From positions 82,679 to 146,678 of the forward strand of contig CAZTOU010000007.1 of the NCBI GenBank assembly GCA_964615365.1: a stretch of 64,000 nt of DNA. The letters run 5' to 3'. This stretch comes from CAVXZE01 sp964615365. Lineage in GTDB: Bacteria; Myxococcota_A; UBA9160; UBA6930. The notes under the pieces are model-generated. The model saw only the letters and a list, made by a program, of their open reading frames with translations, made no database searches and was not told the origin of the DNA. Shown here one piece after another: positions 52,160 through 60,706 of the stretch. Numbering within the stretch: position 1 is the stretch's first letter; each line of letters begins with the position of its first letter. The position numbers and the translations under genes were made by a program.

Positions 52160-53185
52160 TCAGCGCGTGGCTTCGGGAAACAACGGGATACGGTGCTCCT
52201 CGGCGAAGCCCTCTTCCTCGGGGACCTTGGTCAGCGCGCCCGACGGACAGGAGTCGATGCAGCGCATGCAGGCCTTGCAGTACTGGTAGTCGATCCCCAG
52301 CAGCCGCACCTGCTCCGTATCGCCTTCACCCTCGACCTCGGCCTGCTCCTGGGTCCACACGAAGCAGTGGTCCGGGCAGACCAGATCGCAGAGGCCGCAG
52401 TGCACGCACTCGTCCGGATCGAAGATCGGCACGAAGCCCTCGCGAGAGATGCTGACATCCCGGAGGATCGTGTTCCCCGCCTCGGTGATCAGACCGCCGA
52501 GGGGGGCGGTCAGATATCCGAACTCCGGGCCGGGGCGAGTCGACGCGGCGTTCCGCTTGCGCTTGCCGGGACGGGGCTCGGCGACCAGCTCGAGCTCCTC
52601 GCAGCCGCGCTCGAAGGTGCGCGCGTTGGGCCCGACCGCAGAGGGGTGCTTCTTGGCAAAGATCTCGGTCAGCGACTCCAGCACCGCCTTGCGATCCAGG
52701 AAGCCGCTGGCCTGGGTCACCGCACCCATCATCGCCGTGTTGACGCGGCTCTTCTCCTCGATGGCGATGGTGAGAGCGTCGATCAGGTAGATGCGGCAGT
52801 CCGTGGGCAGTCCGAATCGCTCGAGATCCTGCAGACCCTTGCGGGAGTTGAGGATCAGGGTCCCATTCTCGCGCAAGCCCGCCAGGGCGCCGGGCGTCCG
52901 GAGCAGCGCGTCGTGAAAGACCGCGACCATGTGCGGCTGTTCCACCGGGCTGCAGCTGCGGATCTCCGTATCGGGCTCCGCGAAGCGCAGGAAGGACCGG
53001 ATGGGAGAGCCCTTCTTCTCCGATCCGTAGGCGGAGAAGTGGAGCGCATTGATCCCCATCTTGAGGACCGCCGCCTCACCCAGCATCTGACCAGCCAGGT
53101 GAGCGCCCAGTCCTCCGATGGCATCAAGCCGGATCTCGTAAAAGCCAAACTCGTCAACGACAGGTAGACGCTTCGCGGAAGCCAC
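52160..53185 (-). CDS. Pyruvate:ferredoxin oxidoreductase, fused gamma-delta subunit
   Basis: First gene of the redox operon. The GTG at 53185, 5 bases after gggg, gives 341 residues; the frame extends further upstream without similarity. The gamma domain (residues 10-190) has 'YEIRLDAIGGLGAHLAGQML' and 'SEKKGSPIRSFLRFAEPDTE', the POR/KOR gamma fold. The delta domain (residues 250-320) contains two [4Fe-4S] ferredoxin motifs, 'ECVHCGLCDLVCPDHCFVW' and 'YCKACMRCIDSCPSGALTKV', which carry electrons out of the enzyme. It lies 43 bases before the alpha-beta gene and forms a complete four-domain enzyme with it. Confidence 0.88.
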   Translation of the reverse strand: MASAKRLPVVDEFGFYEIRLDAIGGLGAHLAGQMLGEAAVLKMGINALHFSAYGSEKKGSPIRSFLRFAEPDTEIRSCSPVEQPHMVAVFHDALLRTPGALAGLRENGTLILNSRKGLQDLERFGLPTDCRIYLIDALTIAIEEKSRVNTAMMGAVTQASGFLDRKAVLESLTEIFAKKHPSAVGPNARTFERGCEELELVAEPRPGKRKRNAASTRPGPEFGYLTAPLGGLITEAGNTILRDVSISREGFVPIFDPDECVHCGLCDLVCPDHCFVWTQEQAEVEGEGDTEQVRLLGIDYQYCKACMRCIDSCPSGALTKVPEEEGFAEEHRIPLFPEATR

Positions 53186-53829
53186 TCTCACCCCAAGGTG
53201 GTACGAAAACCATGACTGGCTGCTTGGCCGCAACACCCCCCACTGAGTGTATCAATCGACCGACGAGCTGGCTGTCTCGAGTGCAGCGCTGCAGCCCTCC
53301 TCCCCGCTCTCGACACAGTCACACCCTCGCTAACTCGATCACCTGCCAGCAACGGGGAGAGGAGGAGCCGGAATTCTAGCAGTTCAGACCGGTTTCCCCC
53401 CGTTTCGGTTGGAAGTGGCGTCGCCTTAGCGGAAACTCGGCGTGACGCGCAGACCTGAACCCTGCAACGTCAAGCCCGGTCCGCTTCGTCGAGCTTCGAC
53501 ACAGGTCGAATCCCCGATCCACCGGTAAGGAAAGCTCCGTACAGCCAAACCGGATCGCTCGCGCAGTCGCCCGGATGCAAGTTCGCTCGACCTGCGCGAG
53601 GAAACCGTTCCCTCTTCCGTTTCCCGCGCAGGTGCGTTCCCTGCCGCCCGCGAAAGGGCGCGAGGCAGGGACCTGCGGGGCCTTCAAGGAGAATCGATAC
53701 TTCAACCTTATCTAACTGTTTATCAAGTGGATTTCGGCGCCCCTTGAGGTTCTCAGGAGCGGCTCCGGGCGCCCTACGAGCCGGAGGACAGGCCACTCGG
53801 AACATCCAGGGGGGCTTCCCGGAGCCGCC
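53186..53829. other. Upstream region of the redox operon, containing structured DNA and debris
   Basis: No intact gene is visible. The interval includes a short AT-rich patch near 53700-53735 ('ttatctaactgtttatcaa'), a 12-base palindrome (tgcagcgctgca, near 53282) and an overlapping pair of large hairpins at 53590-53677. It should contain the promoter and 5' leader of the minus-strand por operon. The frame that crosses it from the truncated FAD oxidoreductase is unlike protein-coding sequence. Confidence 0.5.
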
Positions 53830-54351
53830 GCTGTCGTCCTGGCGCTGGGAGAAGGCGGTGCTCAGCCGCACCATCGGATCGCGAAGCAGCCGCGGACCCA
53901 GATTCTCCGCCGTCTCTACCTCGTCGCGGACGATGGCGTCCTGGAAGGGCGTGTTGGAGACGGTGAGCAGACCGTTGGGCTGGAGATCGGCGTCGATCGA
54001 CTCGGTCTCGCACACGCTGCGAAGCGAGTGGATCGCTCCCTCCGCAGCCAGGTGGAGCGCCTTGGCCCGGTCTGCACCGAGCGTCGCGACCAGTTCCTTG
54101 AGGCCCTTGTGGATGAGCGTCATCGCGAAGCCGCCGTTACGTCCCGAGGCGCCGTACCCGACCGCGCTGCCCTCGATCACGACCACCGTCATGCCGGGAT
54201 CGGCCTTCAGCAGGTGATAGGCGGTCCAGAGCCCGCAGAACCCGCCACCGACGATCACCACATCGGCGCGCATCTCTCCCTCGAAAGGGGCATCGGGCTC
54301 GTAGGAGTCCAGTCCCAGCCAGTAGCTTCGCGTCGCCAGATCCGTCGTCAT
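53470..54351 (-). pseudogene. FAD-dependent amine-oxidase-type protein (PuuB/DAO family), C-terminal two-thirds lost
   Basis: Residues 1-160 are a good match to the DAO superfamily branch with gamma-glutamylputrescine oxidase: 'YWLGLDSYEPDAPFEGEM', the dinucleotide motif 'ADVVIVGGGFCGLWTAYHLL', 'VGYGASGRNGGFAMTLIHKG' and 'ETESIDADLQPNGLLTVSNT'. After about residue 165 ('AENLGPRLLRD') the similarity ends; the frame continues by chance through hairpin-rich DNA to 53470. The family usually has about 430-470 residues, so the substrate-binding domain and second half of the flavin domain are missing. It faces away from an equally broken agmatinase gene, 168 bases off. Confidence 0.75.
53590..53677. 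other. Two overlapping, mutually exclusive hairpins
   Basis: Hairpin B pairs 53590-53598 (acctgcgcg) with 53625-53633 and 53600-53605 (ggaaac) with 53619-53624, with a single bulged base and a 13-base loop. Hairpin A pairs 53627-53633 (cgcaggt) with 53671-53677, 53639-53645 (ccctgcc) with 53664-53670, and gccc (53646-53649) with gggc (53656-53659) around a GCGAAA loop. Bases 53627-53633 are used by both, so only one can form at a time. This layout resembles an attenuator or riboregulator and lies about 400-490 bases upstream of the por operon's first codon. No known riboswitch class is recognised. Confidence 0.5.
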
Positions 54352-54519
54352 GTTCGTGCTCCCGTTCGGTTTCGTCTCGCCTCACGCCACCGTCCAGGAT
54401 GAGAGCATCAAATGGCCGAGGGGGCAAGAAGTCCCTGGCGCCCCGGGGAGGCGCGATGATCTGTCGGAGGGCGACGTATACTCGGCGGCCGGAGAAATCA
54501 CCTCACCAGAGGACGAAAA

Positions 54520-55516
54520 ATGGACGAGAAGTTCGCCGCATACCTGGCCCGGGCGTTCCAGGAGGACAGCCCGGTCCTGCAGCCGCGCTACGCGGAGATC
54601 CCCACCTTCATGCGCACGCCCTATCTTCATGCGCACGCCCTATCGCCCCGATCTGCAGGACGTCGAGATCGGACTGATCGGTGTGCCCTTCGATCTCGGT
54701 GTCACGAACCGCGCCGGAGCCCGCCACGGTCCCCGCGAGGTACGCAACCGGTCGAGCGTCATGGGTCTCCAACACCACCACAGCAAGATCATTCCCTGCG
54801 ACCTCTGCCGCGTGGCGGACCTGGGCGATGTGCGGATGGGAGATCGATACTCCCTCAAGCGGGGCATCGAATGGATCGGCGCCTTCTACCAGAGGATCGC
54901 CGAAGCGGGGATCGTGCCGCTGAGCGTCGGTGGAGATCACTCGATCACCTATCCCATCCTGAAGGCGCTCGGCGCGCAGCAACCTCTCGGTCTCGTCCAC
55001 GTGGACGCCCACTGCGACACCATGGCGGATCTCGACGGCAGCAAGTTCCACCACGGCGGCCCCTTCCGCAACGCGGTGGAGGCGGGCGTCCTGGATCCCA
55101 AGAGGACCGTTCAGATCGGCATCCGCGGAAACTCGGAGCCGTTCTGGGACTTCTCCTACGAGTCCGGAATGCGCGTCATTCACATCGAGGAGTTCCACGA
55201 AATGGGCACGAGAGCGGTGATCGACGAGGCGCGACGCGTGGTCGGAGAGGGTCCCACCTACATCTCCTTCGACGTCGACGGCCTGGATCCTAGCTTCGCA
55301 CCCGGAACCGGCACACCCGAGATCGGCGGACTCACCACCATCGAGGCACAGGCGATCATCCGCGGCATGCAGGGCCTGCACCTGGTGGGCGGCGATGTGG
55401 TGGAGGTGTCACCGCCCTTCGACCCGACCGGAAACACCGCCCTGGTCGGCGCTGCAATGATGTTCGAGATCCTCTGCGTGCTCGCCGATTCCGTGGCCGC
55501 CCGCCGGAGCGACTGA
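54520..55516 (+). pseudogene. speB: Agmatinase/arginase-family ureohydrolase, frameshifted by a 19-base tandem duplication
   Basis: The ATG at 54520 (gagg 7 bases upstream) encodes 'MDEKFAAYLARAFQEDSPVL' and 'PRYAEIPTFMRTPY' in one frame. The rest is in another: 'RPDLQDVEIGLIGVPFDLGV', 'PLSVGGDHSITYP', 'LVHVDAHCDTMADLDG' and 'YISFDVDGLDPSFAPGTGTP', with all Mn-binding His and Asp residues intact to 55516. The break is an exact 19-base tandem duplication at 54607-54644; removing one unit restores a single reading frame of about 325 residues. An in-frame ATG at 54629 inside the second unit could produce an N-terminally shortened but catalytically complete enzyme of about 295 residues, although no Shine-Dalgarno precedes it. 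Substrate (agmatine, guanidinobutyrate or other) is uncertain. Confidence 0.85.
54607..54644 (+). repeat. 19-base perfect tandem duplication
   Basis: The unit ttcatgcgcacgccctatc occurs twice without a spacer (54607-54625 and 54626-54644). Because 19 is not a multiple of three, it shifts the agmatinase frame. Loss of one unit by slippage would restore the gene. Confidence 0.97.
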
Positions 55517-55605
55517 GTCGGCTCTTGCCTGCTGGCGCCTTCCTGGGCGCGATCTGGGCGGTGCTAGGATGAGACGGGCGACCGACAGTCGAAGGAAGGA
55601 AGCCA

Positions 55606-58014
55606 TTGGAGCGTTTTCGGAAGGGTCTCGTGTTGCTGGCGACAGCGGCCACCGCGCTGCTGGGCTGCGGTGCCGGTGAGGAGAGTCCGAGGCCAGAGGG
55701 CCCGCAGATCCTGGCTCCGGGATGGGAGCGAAGCGCGGAGTTCGCGGGGAGCGCTTCGTGCATCGACTGCCACGAGGAGACGTATCGGGCCTGGTCCGGC
55801 TCGCACCACGATCTGGCGATGCAGGTCGCCAGCAAAGACACCGTCCTGGGGGACTTCGACGACGCCAGCTTCACACACCTCGGAGTGACGTCCCGGTTCT
55901 CCGAGAGGAACGGCCGCTTCTTCGTCGACACCGAAGGGCCGGACGGGCAGATGGCCGAGTACGAGATCGAGTACACCTTCGGCGTCGAGAACCTGCAGCA
56001 GTACCTGATCGGATTTCCCGGCGGGCGTCTCCAGTGTCTCACCATCGCGTGGGACACCCGGCCACGGGAACAGGGAGGCGGGCGCTGGTTCCACCTCTAT
56101 CCGGACGAGCGGATCCCTCCCGGCGATCCGTTGCACTGGACGGGGCGCTACCAGACCTGGAACGGAATGTGCGCCGAGTGCCACTCGACGAATCTGCAGA
56201 AGCGTTACGACGCCGATGCCGACGCCTACGTGACGACCTGGGACGAGATCGACGTCTCCTGCGAGACCTGCCACGGTCCCGGTAAGGCCCATGTCGAGTG
56301 GGCCGAGGAGGCGGCGCGCATGGGCGTCTCCGCCTCCGGCCAGCATCGGCTGGTGGTGGACTCCAGGGCCGGGGGCTTCCGCGATCACGTCGACGTCTGT
56401 GCGCCCTGCCATTCCCGAAGACACCGGGTGAGCGGTGACGATCGAGCGGGTCGTCCGTTCCTCGATGATTTCATGCCGGTGACGCTTCGCGAGGGCCTCT
56501 ACCACGCCGACGGCCAGGTGCACGAGGAGGTCTACGTCTACGGCTCCTTTCTCCAGAGCAGGATGTGCCAGCGCGGTGTGCAATGCCGCGACTGCCACGA
56601 TCCCCACGGGCTGCAGCTCTTGGCGAAGGGCAACGCACTCTGTGTCCGGTGCCACAACTCGGTGCCGGATCCGCGCTTCCCGACCTTGGTCCCAAAGCGC
56701 TACGACACGCCCGAGCACCACTTCCACCCCACGGGAGGACCAGGAACGGAGTGCGTGGACTGCCACATGCCGGCGACGACCTACATGGTCGTCGATCCGC
56801 GCCGGGACCACAGCCTCCGCGTGCCGCGGCCGGACCTCTCGGTGAAGCTCGACACGCCGGATGCCTGCAGCGGGTGCCACGCCGACCAGTCCGCCCAGTG
56901 GTCCGCCGACTGGGTGGTCAAGTGGTACGGGCCCGAGCGGCGGCGGGACCCCCACTACGCCGAGGCCATCGCAGCGGGGCGGTCAGGCGACCCTGAGGCT
57001 TTCGAACTGCTAGTGGCACTGGCCCGCGATGACGGGCAACCCGCCATCGTGCGGGCCACGGCGCTCGAGCTGCTCCCGCAATACGGTCCCGGCGCCCTGG
57101 ATGTCCTGGTGGTGGCGACGCGGGACGAGGAGCCGCTGCTGCGCGCCACCGCCGCAGCCCAGTTGGATCCTTTCCCCCCGGAGCGGCGGCTGGCAGCGTT
57201 GCCGCTTCTCGAGGATCCAATTCGCGCCGTGCGCGTCGAAGCGGCGCGGGTGCTGGCGGAGCTGCCAGCCGATCGCTTCGACCCGGCCCAGCTCCGGAGC
57301 TTCGAAGCGGCGCTCGGCGAGTACCGGGAGGCGCAGCTGGCGATGGCGGACATGCCCGCCGGTCATCTCAACCTGGCCGTGCTTCACGCCAGCCGCGGGA
57401 AGCCCGTGCTGGCAGAGCATGCTTACCGGACGGCGCTTCGGATGGATCCCGACTTCCTGCCCGCCCGGGCCAACCTGGCGAACCTCTACAACGCCACGGG
57501 CCGCAACGACGCCGCCGAGCAGGTGCTCCGGGAGGGGATCGAGCGGGCGCCGGACCAGGGAGAGCTCCACTACTCGCTGGGTCTTCTCCTGGCCGAGGAG
57601 AAGCGCCTCGAGGAGGCGTCCGAAGCACTCGGCCGAGCCGCAGCGCTGCTGCCCGCTCGGGCGCGCGCGCACTACAACCACGGGTTGGCGCTCCAACAAC
57701 TCGGTCGGCGCAGCGAAGCCCGGGCCGCGTTGCGCCGGGCCCGGCGGATCGACCCGCTCGACCCGACCATCGCGTACGCCCTGGCCGTCTTCTACGCGCA
57801 GCAGGGCCAGTGGGATCTGGCAATCCCCCATGCCCGGGAGCTGACGGAACTGGCCCCCGACGCGCCCGAGCCGCGAGAGCTGCTGCGACGCATCGAGGCG
57901 CAGCGATCGGCGCAGGACGCGAACTCAGCGAACCCCTCGCGGCCGGAACTCGGAGGAACGCGGAAGCGGCGGGAGCCCGCGGATCAGCTCCCCTCGAGTG
58001 CTCCTGGATCGTAG
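55606..58014 (+). CDS. Octaheme c-type cytochrome lipoprotein with HEAT-like and TPR repeats
   Basis: The TTG at 55606 (aaggaagga upstream) gives 802 residues. Residues 1-21 are a lipoprotein signal peptide ending 'TALLGC', so the protein is exported and lipid-anchored. Eight CxxCH haem-binding motifs follow: CIDCH (residue 52 on), CAECH, CETCH, CAPCH, CRDCH, CVRCH, CVDCH and CSGCH. Haem-contacting residues such as 'YTFGVENLQQYLIGFPGGRL' lie in between, as in the cytochrome c554-like/TPR cytochromes. After about residue 440, HEAT-like helical pairs ('ALELLPQYGPGALDVLVVAT') and TPR repeats ('AYRTALRMDPDFLPARANLA', 'LGLLLAEEKRLEEASEALGR') form a protein-binding tail. It probably carries electrons in the periplasm; the partner is unknown. 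The 3' end overlaps the convergent gene by 31 bases. Confidence 0.9.
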   Translation: MERFRKGLVLLATAATALLGCGAGEESPRPEGPQILAPGWERSAEFAGSASCIDCHEETYRAWSGSHHDLAMQVASKDTVLGDFDDASFTHLGVTSRFSERNGRFFVDTEGPDGQMAEYEIEYTFGVENLQQYLIGFPGGRLQCLTIAWDTRPREQGGGRWFHLYPDERIPPGDPLHWTGRYQTWNGMCAECHSTNLQKRYDADADAYVTTWDEIDVSCETCHGPGKAHVEWAEEAARMGVSASGQHRLVVDSRAGGFRDHVDVCAPCHSRRHRVSGDDRAGRPFLDDFMPVTLREGLYHADGQVHEEVYVYGSFLQSRMCQRGVQCRDCHDPHGLQLLAKGNALCVRCHNSVPDPRFPTLVPKRYDTPEHHFHPTGGPGTECVDCHMPATTYMVVDPRRDHSLRVPRPDLSVKLDTPDACSGCHADQSAQWSADWVVKWYGPERRRDPHYAEAIAAGRSGDPEAFELLVALARDDGQPAIVRATALELLPQYGPGALDVLVVATRDEEPLLRATAAAQLDPFPPERRLAALPLLEDPIRAVRVEAARVLAELPADRFDPAQLRSFEAALGEYREAQLAMADMPAGHLNLAVLHASRGKPVLAEHAYRTALRMDPDFLPARANLANLYNATGRNDAAEQVLREGIERAPDQGELHYSLGLLLAEEKRLEEASEALGRAAALLPARARAHYNHGLALQQLGRRSEARAALRRARRIDPLDPTIAYALAVFYAQQGQWDLAIPHARELTELAPDAPEPRELLRRIEAQRSAQDANSANPSRPELGGTRKRREPADQLPSSAPGS

Positions 58015-58445
58015 TAGGGGGCGATCCGCCGGAGCAGGTCGCCGGCCGCCGCGGCCTTCTCCTGTACGAAGTTGGAGGTGAAGGTCCGCTTCGCCACTCC
58101 GCGAGCGTCTCGCACCATCACCATGAGATTCTCGTAAATGGGCAGGGTCTCGTCGTAGCCCTCCCCTGCCGCGAGCGCGGAGGACAGGTGCTTCGCCTCG
58201 CGCTTGATGCGCCGGACGACCTGGCGAAGCCGATGGTAGTCCTTCATTTGCCCCGATCCGACGGTTGCCACCGGCTCTTTCGAGAAAGTGTCGTAGAGTG
58301 CGTCGCAGGCTGGGGCCAGCACTGCGGCGAGGGTGGTGACCCGCTCCTGATCCCACTCGGCGAGCTCCGCGAAGCTGGCGCTCGGCACCCACACGGCGAA
58401 CGCGAGAGCGAGAACGGCCGGGGCGATCTTGTGAAGTGACAACAT
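57984..58445 (-). CDS. Small exported helical protein of unknown function
   Basis: The ATG at 58445, 8 bases after ggagggg, gives 153 residues with a clear signal peptide ('LHKIAPAVLALAFAVWVPSA' then SFA). The mature part is predicted helical and rich in Arg, Lys and Ala: 'LAEWDQERVTTLAAVLAPAC', 'YHRLRQVVRRIKREAKHLSS', 'ENLMVMVRDARGVAKRTFTS'. There is a single Cys in the mature part. I recognise no family. It is convergent with the octaheme cytochrome and overlaps its last 31 bases. Nothing else in the context points to a function. Confidence 0.68.
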   Translation of the reverse strand: MLSLHKIAPAVLALAFAVWVPSASFAELAEWDQERVTTLAAVLAPACDALYDTFSKEPVATVGSGQMKDYHRLRQVVRRIKREAKHLSSALAAGEGYDETLPIYENLMVMVRDARGVAKRTFTSNFVQEKAAAAGDLLRRIAPYYDPGALEGS

Positions 58446-58666
58446 GATCTCTTCCCCTCCATGAACGACGATGCGAAGCGTACCAGGTATCCCAATCCCG
58501 ATGCGATCGAGAGGGGCGTTCATGCGAGGTGAATCTCCCCCTCCTCAACGCAGCGATCTTTCTCTGCTTTGGCCCTCGGCCTCGAGTGGACCCTGGCCGA
58601 TACTCTGTGCGGGCTAGCGGGTGCGCCCTCCGGCTCCTCCCATCCCTGACAGCAAAGGAACTCGCC

Positions 58667-59701
58667 ATGAACGCCACAGAGAGCGAGCAGCGGATCCAGA
58701 CCGTCTGTCTTCTCCTCCTGACCGCGGCCGTGATGGCCGCATCCCTCTACTGGCTGCAGCCGGTGATGATTCCCTTCGTCATGGCCCTGTTCGCCGCCCT
58801 CAGCCTCTCCCCGCTCATCGACCTCCAGATGCGGTACCTGCGCGCTCCACGGGTGGTGGCGTTGATCGGAACCCTCCTGCTCGGGTTCCTGGTGCTGTTC
58901 CTGGTGGGAGCTGTGGTCTCCGATTCGGTCGACCAGCTCTCCGGAAACTCCCAGGCCTACCGGGAGCAGCTCGACAGCGTGCTCCAGTCGGCGGCGCAGC
59001 GCCTGCCGCTCGAGCGCATGGGAATCGATCCGGACGCGGGTGTCGGCAATCTCGTCAAGGTCCCGGCCAAGACGGTGGGAGAGCTGTTCCTCGGGACGAC
59101 CAACGCCATCGTCGATGTCCTTTCGAGAGGGCTCCTGGTGCTGATCTTCCTGCTCTTCCTCCTGGTCGGCGAAGGATTCTCGAAGAGCTCCGATGAAACC
59201 ACTGCGGGCCAGGTCGCGCACCAGGTCAAGCGCTACATCCTCGCGCAGGTGGTGATTTCGGCCGCCACGGGAATCCTGGTGGGCGTGACCCTGACGCTGC
59301 TGGGCGTGGACATGGCGCTACTGTTCGGCTTCCTGGTCTTCCTGCTCAACTTCATTCCCACGGTGGGATCGATCGTCGCGACCCTCCTGCCCATTCCCGT
59401 GGTGCTGATGAGCCCGGACTCCACGCTCACCACTGTGTTGTTGGTTCTCGCCATCCCGGGTGGAATCCAGATGGTCATCGGAAACGTCATCGCACCGAAG
59501 GTGATGGGCGATACGCTCGACCTGCACCCGGTCACGATCCTGCTCGCGCTGATCTTCTGGGGCATGCTCTGGGGGATCCCGGGAACGCTCCTGGCGACAC
59601 CGATCACCGCCATCATGAAGATCATGTTCGCCCGAATGGAGCTGACCGCTCCTCTCTCGAACTGGATGGCGGGGCGATTCGGCCCGGCCACCGCGCAGTA
59701 G
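58667..59701 (+). CDS. AI-2E-family (PerM-like) permease
   Basis: The ATG at 58667 (aaaggaa 7 bases upstream) gives 344 residues with about seven to eight transmembrane helices. The family features are 'LYWLQPVMIPFVMALFAALS' at the N-terminus, a soluble mid-domain ('EQLDSVLQSAAQRLPLERMG'), and the C-terminal 'LGVDMALLFGFLVFLLNFIP' with 'TVGSIVATLLPIPVVLM' and 'NVIAPKVMGDTLDLHPVTIL'. Members include TqsA (autoinducer-2 exporter) and putative Na+/H+ antiporters or lipid-exporting permeases. Nothing in the context assigns a substrate, so the AI-2E name is only a family label. Confidence 0.87.
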   Translation: MNATESEQRIQTVCLLLLTAAVMAASLYWLQPVMIPFVMALFAALSLSPLIDLQMRYLRAPRVVALIGTLLLGFLVLFLVGAVVSDSVDQLSGNSQAYREQLDSVLQSAAQRLPLERMGIDPDAGVGNLVKVPAKTVGELFLGTTNAIVDVLSRGLLVLIFLLFLLVGEGFSKSSDETTAGQVAHQVKRYILAQVVISAATGILVGVTLTLLGVDMALLFGFLVFLLNFIPTVGSIVATLLPIPVVLMSPDSTLTTVLLVLAIPGGIQMVIGNVIAPKVMGDTLDLHPVTILLALIFWGMLWGIPGTLLATPITAIMKIMFARMELTAPLSNWMAGRFGPATAQ

Positions 59702-59725
59702 ACGCGCGCCGGGAAGGAGCACGCG

Positions 59726-60655
59726 ATGAGATCCGATGCCCGTAGCCACCAGCTCTTCACCCGCCATCCAGAGAGGACGTTAACCCTCTCTTCGGGAAAG
59801 CAGTTCGCGATGCCGTACCACTGCTACGACGCCGATTCCTACGTCGTCACCGGCAGCGTGGACCTCGCGCAAGTGGAAGCGCTCCTGCGGGGCGAGAGCT
59901 GCCACCCGGTGAGCCTCCGAAAGCGGGAAAGACAGGATCGGGGGATCGCACAGATCTGGCTCAACCTCTACCGCGACACCAACTTCGGTCCCTATCGAGA
60001 GCTGGTGATCACCATTGCGGTGAGTTCGGAGCAGGACCCCGTGGTCTTCCCCTTCCGGAATGCCGCGTCCCTGCTGCTCCCCAGCGCAGATCCCCGCTGC
60101 ATGGTCTTTGCGCGCTGGCTCTATCTCGACAGCCAGCCGGCCATCGACGTCGGGCGCGAGGTCTTCGGATTTCCCAAGTACCGGGCCGGTTTGAGCTTCG
60201 ATCACAAACCCTCTGACGATGCCGCGACTGCTGAGTGCGCGACCCTGACGCACCAGACCACCACGGCTGACGGGAAGGAGGTTCTGCGGCTCCGCCTCGA
60301 ATTGCACCGATCGATTCGGAAGCGACTCGAGACGACCTGGATGCTGATGCGCGCGTTCGGCATCCACAGAATCGCGAGCTTGAGCCGGACTCGGGAGGTG
60401 GCGAGCACCATCCTCACACCCACGCTGTTGAAGCAGGTGGTGACGCCGGTGCACGCAGTCGGGCGTCCGCATCTGTACCGATGGAGCCCCGGGTGCGAAC
60501 TCGGCTTCGGACCCGAGACGACCGGCGGCCGCGCCCTCGCAGAGCTCCGCTTCGACCCAGCCCTCATCCAGGTCACCACCGGGCTCAAATTCGTGATGCT
60601 CGCCGACGACCCCAGGGTCGCGGATTCGATTGCGGCAGCAGACGAGGTGGGGTAG
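59726..60655 (+). CDS. Acetoacetate-decarboxylase-like protein
   Basis: The 309-residue protein shows the acetoacetate decarboxylase fold. The Schiff-base lysine motif is present: 'DVGREVFGFPKYRAG' (Lys151, family E-x-x-G-[YF]-P-K). The strand before it, 'CMVFARWLYLDSQPAIDV', and the C-terminal beta sheet 'ALIQVTTGLKFVMLADDPR' fit the family, although long segments such as 'WMLMRAFGIHRIASLSRTRE' are unlike canonical Adc. Family relatives include decarboxylases, aldolases and dehydratases. ATG 59726 has aaggag 6-7 bases upstream. It stands alone between the permease and the ABC transporter genes; no acetone or butanol genes are near. Confidence 0.8.
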   Translation: MRSDARSHQLFTRHPERTLTLSSGKQFAMPYHCYDADSYVVTGSVDLAQVEALLRGESCHPVSLRKRERQDRGIAQIWLNLYRDTNFGPYRELVITIAVSSEQDPVVFPFRNAASLLLPSADPRCMVFARWLYLDSQPAIDVGREVFGFPKYRAGLSFDHKPSDDAATAECATLTHQTTTADGKEVLRLRLELHRSIRKRLETTWMLMRAFGIHRIASLSRTREVASTILTPTLLKQVVTPVHAVGRPHLYRWSPGCELGFGPETTGGRALAELRFDPALIQVTTGLKFVMLADDPRVADSIAAADEVG

Positions 60656-60706
60656 TCGGGGACTCTCCCGAGGTAGCATTGCTGGACAGGAGGCGGAGGA
60701 GGCAGC

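Noticed and set aside
53490..53530. A tRNA-like T-arm sequence (aggtcgaatccccg)
   Set aside because: The flanking bases do not form a T-stem, and there is no acceptor stem, anticodon arm or D-arm at the expected distances. The bases instead make a small local hairpin.
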